Positions 1-5,162 of a stretch of DNA of 8,303 nucleotides are shown piece by piece. Below the pieces are notes generated by a model. The model was not told the origin of the DNA, did not search any database, and saw only the letters and a list, made by a program, of their open reading frames with translations. The translations under genes and the position numbers were made by a program. The DNA lies in contig CAKSPN010000070.1 in the NCBI GenBank assembly GCA_934481375.1, forward strand, positions 1 to 8,303, given 5' to 3'. Every line of letters begins with the position of its first letter. The stretch's first letter is position 1. This stretch comes from an uncultured Clostridia bacterium (GTDB lineage: Bacteria > Bacillota > Clostridia > UBA1381).

Positions 1-596
1 ATATCACCCTTACCGTCTATCGGTGCGCCGAGACTGTCGACAACTCTGCCGATAAACGCTTCACCTACCGGAACACCGGCGGTTTTACCGGTTCTTCTTA
101 CGGAAGAACCCTCGTACACGTCGTTATCGGAGTCAAACAGCACACAGCCGATTTTATCCTCTTTAAGGTCCTGAACCATACCTCTTACGCCCGACGAGAA
201 CAGAAGTATCTCGCCGTATTCGGCATTTTCCAGTCCCGAAACCTCGGCAATACCGTCGCCGACAAATATTACCTCGCCGACCTCCTCGGCAAGTGCCTCG
301 GGCGTCCATTCGTTAATGGTTTCCTTCAAAAGCGGAATAACGTTTCCGTTTGTTTTCGGGATATTCATAAGAGCGTCGCGGAGCTGTCTGAAACGTCCGT
401 TTACGCTCCAGTCATACACATCATGACCCACTTCAAGTCTGAAGCCGCCGGGGAAAGCGTCGCTTTCCTGCCACTCAACTTCATCCGCGCCGTCATACTT
501 TTTCTGCAAAAAAGCCTTGAACCGTGCCATTTGCTCGTCTGTGGGCTTTGCCGAAGAATAGATTATACCCTTTAACTTTTCATCATTCTTACTCAT
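1..596 (-). CDS. atpA: ATP synthase F1 alpha subunit with fused delta C-terminal domain (3' end beyond window)
   Basis: Only the first 198 codons are in the window. Residues about 8-76 match the C-terminal domain of the delta subunit (AtpH): a helix containing TDEQMARFKAFLQKKY, then FPGGFRLEVGHDVYDWSVNG and FRQLRDAL, equivalent to the 'IGG..V.IGD..YDGSV.G.L..L...L' end of ordinary delta proteins. Residues about 84-198 are a normal alpha N-terminus: a short helix (VIPLLKETINEW), then the beta-barrel domain with VGDGIAEVSGLENAEYGEIL, VRRTGKTAGVPVGEAFIGRV and APIDGKGD. The P-loop and catalytic domain lie past the edge. In usual F1Fo, alpha is the non-catalytic partner of beta, and delta joins F1 to the b dimer. 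The start is set by an AAAGGGG ribosome site about 8 bases upstream inside atpF, and the ATG overlaps the atpF end by 8 bases (ATGAGTAA), implying translational coupling. The delta N-terminal domain is missing. The alpha identity is certain and the delta-CTD call is strong. Confidence 0.95.
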   Translation of the reverse strand, partial: MSKNDEKLKGIIYSSAKPTDEQMARFKAFLQKKYDGADEVEWQESDAFPGGFRLEVGHDVYDWSVNGRFRQLRDALMNIPKTNGNVIPLLKETINEWTPEALAEEVGEVIFVGDGIAEVSGLENAEYGEILLFSSGVRGMVQDLKEDKIGCVLFDSDNDVYEGSSVRRTGKTAGVPVGEAFIGRVVDSLGAPIDGKGD

Positions 597-1089
597 CGTC
601 ATTACCCCTTTCAACGGCTGAAAGGAACTGATCGTAAGCGTCGCCCGCCGTAGATTTCAGAACAAGCTTTTCCGCAGCGTCCGTCACCATTGACTGAATG
701 TCGGCGTTGCAGGATTCAAGTATTCTGTCACGCTCGTTTTCAGCGTTTTCACGTGCGTCTTTCACGATTTTATCCGCTTCCTCCTTGGCACGGCGGATAC
801 TTCTTTCATTATCCTCCGCAACCTTTTTGTGAGCGTTTACTCTGTATTCATTGATTTCTTCTTCTGCATTTTCCAGCTTTTCCGTATATGCTTTTTTCTT
901 ATCCTCGGCTTCTTTTAAATTTTTAGCCGTTTCATTTTCCCTGTCTTCGTAAAATTCTTTTCTTTTATCCATAAAGTTCTTAACCGGCTTATAAAGCAGG
1001 AAATACATAACGGCAAAAAGTATAACAAAGTTCAGAAGATGAAGGAAAATTTGCTGATAATCTATATTAAGCGGAATATTACTCATCAT
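589..1089 (-). CDS. atpF: ATP synthase Fo subunit b
   Basis: Peripheral-stalk subunit of F1Fo ATP synthase. It is anchored in the membrane by one N-terminal helix and dimerises through a long coiled coil that holds F1 still while the rotor turns. The 166-residue product has the expected plan: a short polar N-terminus, one membrane helix at about 13-33 (IFLHLLNFVILFAVMYFLLY), the KPVKNFMDKRKE hinge typical of b, then a highly charged helix from about 45 to 140 rich in E, K, R and A, and a C-terminal segment (DAAEKLVLKS) like that which contacts delta. The length is normal (about 155-170), so it is not a b-delta fusion of the mycobacterial kind. ATG-ATG gives two adjacent possible starts behind an AAAGG site. 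It lies 27 bases after atpE and its end overlaps the fused alpha gene by 8 bases. Confidence 0.95.
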   Translation of the reverse strand: MMSNIPLNIDYQQIFLHLLNFVILFAVMYFLLYKPVKNFMDKRKEFYEDRENETAKNLKEAEDKKKAYTEKLENAEEEINEYRVNAHKKVAEDNERSIRRAKEEADKIVKDARENAENERDRILESCNADIQSMVTDAAEKLVLKSTAGDAYDQFLSAVERGNDDE

Positions 1090-1116
1090 TTTTCACAACC
1101 TTTACCGTAGTATTTA

Positions 1117-1446
1117 TTAAAGAACGAAGATGACAAGAATTGCAACAACAAGTGCATAAATGATTGCCGTTTCGACAAACACAAGACCGAGCATAAGGCT
1201 TGTTCTGATTGCGCCCTCAGCTTCCGGCTGACGTGATATACCCTCTGCCGACTTAGCTATTGCCAGACCCATACCTACTGCACCGCCGGCAGCCGCAAGA
1301 CCGATTGCAACGCCTGCTGCGATTGCCTTAAAGCCTGCTACCGACGCACCGCTTGCGTCACCCTCCGCATATGCGGTAAGCGCAAATGCAAACAATGCAG
1401 CCAGTGCAAATAATGTACCGAATAATCTCTTTGTGTTCTTTTTCAT
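1117..1446 (-). CDS. atpE: ATP synthase Fo subunit c with N-terminal signal peptide-like extension
   Basis: Rotor-ring subunit that carries the ion across the membrane. I choose the ATG at 1446 because GGAGGT lies 7 bases upstream; the longer reading from a TTG at 1461 would start on top of that site. The 109-residue product has a basic N-terminus (MKKNTKRLFG), a hydrophobic run to about residue 25 and an AYA/EGD signal peptidase-like site after residue 27. The mature part would be 82 residues, the normal c length: glycine/alanine-rich helix 1 (about 38-64), the conserved RQPEA loop (72-76) and helix 2 with the ion-carrying Glu92 in FVETAIIYALV. Thr93 and Tyr97 resemble Na+-type rings (E-S/T-...-Y), but the helix-1 glutamine of Na+ binders is Met59 here, so ion specificity (H+ or Na+) is unresolved. 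It lies 61 bases after atpB. Confidence 0.95.
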   Translation of the reverse strand: MKKNTKRLFGTLFALAALFAFALTAYAEGDASGASVAGFKAIAAGVAIGLAAAGGAVGMGLAIAKSAEGISRQPEAEGAIRTSLMLGLVFVETAIIYALVVAILVIFVL

Positions 1447-1482
1447 AATAATTACCTCCAAAATATGTACTCTTTGATTGTC

Positions 1483-1496
1483 GGGGCATATGCCCC
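1483..1496 (-). repeat. 14-bp perfect palindrome between atpB and atpE
   Basis: GGGGCATATGCCCC is perfectly self-complementary and lies in the 61-base gap between atpB and atpE, 36 bases before the atpE start. In the mRNA it could form five G/C pairs (GGGGC/GCCCC) with an AUAU loop. No U-run follows, so it is not a terminator. A small hairpin at this place could protect the 3' processed mRNA or tune c-subunit translation, which must greatly exceed that of a. That role is inference. Confidence 0.5.
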
Positions 1497-1507
1497 TCTT
1501 ATATATA

Positions 1508-2320
1508 TTAATGCTTCTTTTCCGACGGTGCGGTTACCTGACCGTAGAAAATAGCAGTAAGCAATGTAAGGACATATGCCTGAATGAGTGCGTGCAATAA
1601 AGTGAACAGCACGCCTACAAGCACAGGAAATACATAGCTCAGATTTGCATAGTAATAAACAAGCTCCGTTACGAGAGCACCGCTTAGCAATGCACCGAAC
1701 AGTCGGAAGCTCATAGACAGCGGCAGTGAAAATTCCTTTAAGGTTTTTCCTACGCCTTTTATTCCGTTTACGGCAATTCCGCCCGACAGTATGATAAGAT
1801 ACGACAGACAGCCCATACATATCGCACCGTTTATATCCGACAGCGGAGCCGGCATCGATATTGAACCTCCCGTAGTAGTTACCGCCTGAAGTCCGAAAAG
1901 CTCGAACAGCGTTCCCACAAACACATACGCACCGGTAGTAAACACATACGCACCGAGAAACGTATTTCTTCCGGGGCTGTTGGTTTTTGCCAGATTATCA
2001 AACAATCCGACCGCCTCCTCCAGCACCGTCTGGAACTTGCCCGGAACCGTCTTGAACCTCGGAATGACAAATATTCTGACAATAAGCGCAAACACGAACA
2101 GCAAAGCCGTTACGGTATAAGCTGAAATAAGACCCGGATTTACGTCCTTAAGTCCGAAAAAGCTTACCTTTGCTCCGTCATGCAAAACAGCGTCACGCAT
2201 AACCGCCTGAATAGACTCCTTTTCACCCGAAAATCCCTTTGTCAGAAACGATCCTGCCGTAAAAAGAAGGATAAAGATTGCAAAGACCGCAATACTGACG
2301 TTTCGTTTCTTCTTGCCCAT
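1508..2320 (-). CDS. atpB: ATP synthase Fo subunit a
   Basis: Stator membrane subunit that forms the two ion half-channels against the c ring. The 270-residue, strongly hydrophobic product has an N-terminal membrane helix (about 9-27), an extracytoplasmic loop, a helix at about 65-87 ending in IVRIFVIPRF, and later helices carrying the family signatures. These are PLSDINGAICMG (159-170, like the 'TSDLNTT' region), LPLSMSFRLFGALLSGALV with the essential arginine at Arg206, and LIQAYVLTLLTAIFYGQV with the conserved Gln247 in the last helix. The usual N after 'RLFG' is Ala here and the usual H in 'AGHLV' is Ala, so the arginine helix is divergent although the arginine is kept. It is the first gene of the operon: no atpI is seen upstream and a promoter lies directly before it. 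Its ribosome site (AAAGGGG) is unusually far, 12 bases, from the ATG. Confidence 0.95.
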   Translation of the reverse strand: MGKKKRNVSIAVFAIFILLFTAGSFLTKGFSGEKESIQAVMRDAVLHDGAKVSFFGLKDVNPGLISAYTVTALLFVFALIVRIFVIPRFKTVPGKFQTVLEEAVGLFDNLAKTNSPGRNTFLGAYVFTTGAYVFVGTLFELFGLQAVTTTGGSISMPAPLSDINGAICMGCLSYLIILSGGIAVNGIKGVGKTLKEFSLPLSMSFRLFGALLSGALVTELVYYYANLSYVFPVLVGVLFTLLHALIQAYVLTLLTAIFYGQVTAPSEKKH

Positions 2321-2326
2321 AGATTA

Positions 2327-2339
2327 AAAGGACCCCTTT
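2327..2339 (-). promoter_or_regulatory. Ribosome binding site of atpB inside a small hairpin
   Basis: On the minus strand AAAGGGGTCCTTT precedes the atpB ATG. The AAAGG and CCTTT arms can pair around a three-base loop, which would hide the purine-rich ribosome site. Spacing from the GGGG to the ATG is 12 bases, longer than the 5-9 usual elsewhere in this window. If the hairpin forms, the stem itself would shorten the effective distance, or it would damp translation of subunit a. Confidence 0.4.
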
Positions 2340-2362
2340 CATATAATTGTTCCACAACCACA

Positions 2363-2390
2363 ATTTTATCACTAAAAAAATGATTGTCAA
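2363..2390 (-). promoter_or_regulatory. Vegetative promoter of the atp operon
   Basis: On the minus strand TTGACA (2390-2385), a 16-base spacer and TAAAAT (2368-2363) give a near-consensus housekeeping sigma promoter. Initiation near 2355 would leave a leader of about 35 bases before atpB. It lies downstream of the terminator at 2515-2543, so the ATP synthase genes look like a separate transcription unit. Confidence 0.75.
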
Positions 2391-2414
2391 GAGATAAAAT
2401 ATCATTTTTAGTGA
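2369..2414. repeat. Imperfect inverted repeat centred on the atp -35 box
   Basis: TCACTAAAAAAATGAT (2369-2384) and ATCATTTTTAGTGA (2401-2414) are inverted copies that differ only by two extra A residues in one arm. One arm fills the whole promoter spacer and the other sits upstream of the -35, with the TTGACA box between them near the centre of symmetry. Arm centres are about 31 bases apart, close to three helical turns. A shorter pair, ATTTTATC (2363-2370) and GATAAAAT (2393-2400), overlaps it. Since transcription starts downstream, the dyad is DNA, not RNA, and so is best read as a possible operator. No known regulator motif is recognised. Confidence 0.5.
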
Positions 2415-2514
2415 CATTAATAAATTTTGCAATTCTTTTATCGGTTTTTGGTGCAAAATGAATATATATGTTAAAACACTACAATTTTTTGTTATACTTT
2501 TGTAACAAAGTATG
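2415..2514. other. AT-rich intergenic DNA upstream of the atp promoter, no gene
   Basis: This stretch has no convincing coding sequence. It holds two modest inverted repeats, ATTTTGCA/TGCAAAAT (2424-2431 and 2452-2459) and TTTGTTA/TAACAAA (2488-2494 and 2503-2509). The first could extend upstream control of the atp promoter; the second adjoins the terminator. Neither can be assigned a function. Confidence 0.35.
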
Positions 2515-2543
2515 CAAAAGGAGAGCGTTTTGCTCTCCTTTTG
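2515..2543 (-). terminator. Intrinsic terminator after the M16 pair
   Basis: A perfect 12-base stem (CAAAAGGAGAGC with GCTCTCCTTTTG) and a five-base loop. It has the A-run/GC-stem/T-run form of an intrinsic terminator and begins just 2 bases after the stop codon of the downstream M16 gene. Symmetry means it could act on both strands, but only the minus strand has a gene reading into it. It separates the peptidase unit from the atp operon. Confidence 0.85.
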
Positions 2544-2545
2544 TT

Positions 2546-3835
2546 TTATATCGGATTTACCACCGACAGTGCGGAATTTTCCTTTTTGAAATGTTCTTCA
2601 AAACGCTTTTTCACACTGTCAAAGGTTACGGACTTGTACACCTTGCCGTAATCCGAAAAATCAATGTTCATAAAATGAAGTCTTAAGAGATTTCCGGCAT
2701 ATTCCTCAACATCATTATGCGTGCGGATATACTCGCCCCATATTACCTTTTTACTGCGCTCGTATGCCGCCTCGTCAAGTCCCTCGGTGCGGAGCTTTTC
2801 TATTTCCTCAATCATAAGTTCGTACACCTTTTTCGGATTTTTAGACTCGCCGCTTACGGAAGAAAATCCGTAATCCGGCTGCATTGTATACTCAAACTCA
2901 AACTGCGGATTTATAAGTCCGCTCTCGTATAATTTTTTGTAAAGGCGTGAGCTTTTGCCGAATATCATATGCAAAAGCACATTCATTTCTATATCTTTTT
3001 TAAGCAGTGCTTCGCCGTCATAACCCGTATCGTTGTCCTTAAATCCCGTCATAAACAGCGGTGCGGCAACGCTCAGTTTCTGCTCCGCATACGGCTTTGC
3101 GATTTTTTCGCTCTCTTTCGGATAAATGCGCTTTATCTCCTCTTTGAACGGCTTGTTTTCCTTTATCCCATGCTCTATCGTTTCAAGTATCTTTTCGGGT
3201 TCTGCATTGCCCACAACAACAAGCGCCATATTGGACAGATTGTAGAATGTATTGTAGCATTTATACAGATAATCGGCGGTGATATGGCTTATGCTTTCCA
3301 CCGTTCCCGCAATATCCTTTTTTACGGGGTGCTCATTATACAGGCACTCCAGGAAATTAAAGAACACACGCCACGTTCCGCTGTCATCATACATTCTTAT
3401 TTCCTGTCCGATTATTCCCTGTTCCTTTTCCACGCTCTCCTTTGTGAAATACGGCGACTGCACGTAATCGAGCAAAGCCGCAAGATTTTCCTCAATATTC
3501 GACGTTGCCGAGAAAAGGTACGCCGTCATATTAAAGCTTGTGAAAGCGTTTGCGTTTCCGCCGTATTTTGAAAATTTATCGAACACATTACTGCCGTCAG
3601 GCTGGTCGAACATTTTATGCTCCAGATAATGCGCTATACCGTCGGGAACTCTTGTTGTCTCCGTATCGCCCGGAACAACAAATTCCGAATCAACCGAGCC
3701 GTATTTTGTTCCGAATATCGCATAGGTACTGCTGTATCCCGGTTTTGGAACGATTATAATATCAAGTCCCGACGGGTGCTTTCCGAAATAAAGCACTTCG
3801 CCCGCCGCAGTATTTTCTTTCTTTGCAAGTTTCAT
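2546..3835 (-). CDS. ymfH: M16 zinc metallopeptidase, YmfH type (active-subunit type)
   Basis: A 429-residue pitrilysin/insulinase-family protein. The inverted zinc motif HXXEH is intact as His69-Tyr-Leu-Glu72-His73 (AHYLEHKMFD), and the third ligand is predicted at Glu145 in EQGIIGQEIRMYDD, 72 residues later, as the family requires. Other family signatures are GGNANAFTSFNMTAYLFSAT (92-111) and, in the C-terminal half, FGKSSRLYKKLYESGLI. There is no signal peptide, so it should act in the cytoplasm. An AGGAGG site 8 bases upstream fixes the ATG, which follows the TAA of the preceding gene with no base between. By homology to the B. subtilis ymfF-ymfH pair it probably forms a heterodimer with the upstream product, the two halves closing round a peptide. 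The substrate is unknown. A terminator follows directly. Confidence 0.88.
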   Translation of the reverse strand: MKLAKKENTAAGEVLYFGKHPSGLDIIIVPKPGYSSTYAIFGTKYGSVDSEFVVPGDTETTRVPDGIAHYLEHKMFDQPDGSNVFDKFSKYGGNANAFTSFNMTAYLFSATSNIEENLAALLDYVQSPYFTKESVEKEQGIIGQEIRMYDDSGTWRVFFNFLECLYNEHPVKKDIAGTVESISHITADYLYKCYNTFYNLSNMALVVVGNAEPEKILETIEHGIKENKPFKEEIKRIYPKESEKIAKPYAEQKLSVAAPLFMTGFKDNDTGYDGEALLKKDIEMNVLLHMIFGKSSRLYKKLYESGLINPQFEFEYTMQPDYGFSSVSGESKNPKKVYELMIEEIEKLRTEGLDEAAYERSKKVIWGEYIRTHNDVEEYAGNLLRLHFMNIDFSDYGKVYKSVTFDSVKKRFEEHFKKENSALSVVNPI

Positions 3836-5107
3836 TTACGCTTCCTCCTTTCCCGTAAGGAAATACACAGTATCGAGAGTAAGCTTTTGTGCCGCTCTTG
3901 CGGCGTCCTCTTTCGTCACCTGCAAAATTGCTTTTTTGTCTGCCTCAAGATCCGCCTCTAATCTCATTATTTCCCTTGCAACACAGTATTTCTGCAATGC
4001 ACGCTGATCGTCCTTTGCTTCCTCTATGCTGTTTATTATCGCACTTACGCTTGAATTGAATTCATCATCGGAAATATCGCCTTTTTTGATATTTTCAAGC
4101 TGAACGAGTATTTCATCATATGCTTTTTCAAAATTTTTGAACTCTATACCCGAATTTACAATAAGCAGTCCCTTGTACCTTACAAGCATTGATGACGCAT
4201 AATACGCAAGACTGAGCTTTTCACGCACGTTATTGAACAGCTTTGAATGCGCTCCCGCGCCGAATATGCTGTTCATTACACGCAATGCCGGGTATTCCTT
4301 TGAGTCCGCCGCAATATTGGTTTTAAATCCGATTGCCATTTTGCCCTGCGCAACGTCCATTTTTTCAACGGTTTTCTTAACCTCCGCTTTCGGCTTTGAT
4401 ATTTCCATATGCGGCAGATGCGCCTCGGTAAAGGACATACCGTCCGTTTTAAGCTTTATGCGCTTTGCTATGCTTTCCGTATCGCCCTCGCCGCACACAA
4501 AAACATCTATAACGGACGAGGTTATTATCTTCTTGTAATATGCATATAAGCTTTCGGGCGTAATTGCGCTTATGCCCTCAACTGTGCCAAATCCCGACAC
4601 GGCAAACGGCTCGCCCTCACACATTTCCTCCTTACAGCGTGTGGAGGCATATTGGCGCTTATCATTCTTGACCGCCTCTATACGCTCAATCGCTATCTTC
4701 TTTTCCTGTTCCACAAAATCGCGTCTGAAGGCTCCGTCCTCAAGCACGGGATCAAAAATTACCGACAGCAGTAAATCCGCCGTTTTTGACATAAGCGGTT
4801 CGCCTTCGGGCGAGTATCTGTCGTTTATCACCTCTGCTTCAAGGTATATCGCCTGATCCTCGCCGTTCTTCGGCACAGACGCATAAAGGCTCGCACCGTA
4901 CAATTCTTCAAGATACTCCGATATTTTTTCCGTATTCGGGCAAAGTCCGCACCCGCGCTTTAAAACGAACGGCAAAAGCGCATTGTAAGACGCCTCCTCC
5001 TCATTGAGAGGTCTGTGTATATATACGCCTGTCACCGTTGTTTTAAGCTTTTCAAACGGCAGATAATGCAGGCGTATGTTTGAATTTATGTTTATCATAC
5101 AAAGCAT
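3836..5107 (-). CDS. ymfF: M16-like protein lacking the zinc motif, YmfF type (partner subunit)
   Basis: A 423-residue M16-fold protein. Where an active enzyme has HXXEH, this one reads NALLPFVLKRG (42-52), so it has no zinc site and should not be catalytic alone. It keeps the Arg/Tyr pair of non-catalytic M16 halves in VREKLSLAYYASSM (Arg295, Tyr302 or Tyr303), which in two-part M16 enzymes helps bind substrate. There is no signal peptide. The first ATG has AAAGGA very close (4-5 bases). A second ATG at codon 4 has the same site at about 13 bases, so the exact start is uncertain by three residues. It is the first gene of a two-gene unit with its own promoter. The downstream partner starts in the same frame immediately after this gene's TAA. 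The call rests on length, M16 features and tandem arrangement. Confidence 0.85.
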   Translation of the reverse strand: MLCMININSNIRLHYLPFEKLKTTVTGVYIHRPLNEEEASYNALLPFVLKRGCGLCPNTEKISEYLEELYGASLYASVPKNGEDQAIYLEAEVINDRYSPEGEPLMSKTADLLLSVIFDPVLEDGAFRRDFVEQEKKIAIERIEAVKNDKRQYASTRCKEEMCEGEPFAVSGFGTVEGISAITPESLYAYYKKIITSSVIDVFVCGEGDTESIAKRIKLKTDGMSFTEAHLPHMEISKPKAEVKKTVEKMDVAQGKMAIGFKTNIAADSKEYPALRVMNSIFGAGAHSKLFNNVREKLSLAYYASSMLVRYKGLLIVNSGIEFKNFEKAYDEILVQLENIKKGDISDDEFNSSVSAIINSIEEAKDDQRALQKYCVAREIMRLEADLEADKKAILQVTKEDAARAAQKLTLDTVYFLTGKEEA

Positions 5108-5133
5108 CGTTTCCTTTCTGTTGTGATGTATAT

Positions 5134-5162
5134 ATTTTACACTCTTTTCCGTGATATGTCAA
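5134..5162 (-). promoter_or_regulatory. Vegetative promoter of the M16 pair
   Basis: TTGACA (5162-5157) begins on the base after the gpr stop codon. A 17-base spacer and TAAAAT (5139-5134) follow. The start would be near 5127, giving a leader of about 20 bases. The same TTGACA/TAAAAT pair drives the atp operon. No terminator is visible between gpr and this promoter, so forespore readthrough from gpr into the pair is possible. Confidence 0.75.

Noticed and set aside
1..596. The delta/alpha fusion as a sequencing or assembly artefact
   Set aside because: The frame is continuous, the start has its own ribosome site and overlaps atpF neatly, and both domains are intact at the join, which a random indel would not be expected to give. 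It still deserves checking against relatives.
589..1089. b-delta fusion of the mycobacterial type
   Set aside because: The b protein ends at a normal length with no delta domain; the delta domain is on the alpha gene instead.
1447..1461. Five-residue longer start for subunit c (TTG codon at 1461)
   Set aside because: The extra codons are the ribosome binding site GGAGGT itself; the ATG at 1446 is correctly spaced from it.
1452..1820. 122-codon minus-strand frame overlapping the atpB 3' end and the atpB-atpE gap
   Set aside because: Out-of-frame shadow of atpB; Cys/Arg-rich and without family resemblance.
2223..2456. Possible small gene (77 codons, minus strand) upstream of atpB, in the place where atpI is often found
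   Set aside because: It overlaps the atpB 5' end and the atp promoter, is not rich in membrane helices as AtpI is, and has no ribosome site.
2489..2508. TTGTTA-N8-TAACAA as a Rex-type redox operator, and the similar TTGT/ACAA pair at 2347-2363
   Set aside because: Rex sites need 10 bases between TTGT and ACAA; these have 12 and 9, so neither fits.
2969..3571. 200-codon open frame on the plus strand inside the YmfH-type gene
   Set aside because: It is antisense to a well-supported peptidase, has no ribosome site, and its composition (R, F, H, I, C rich, no domain pattern) is that of a shadow frame.
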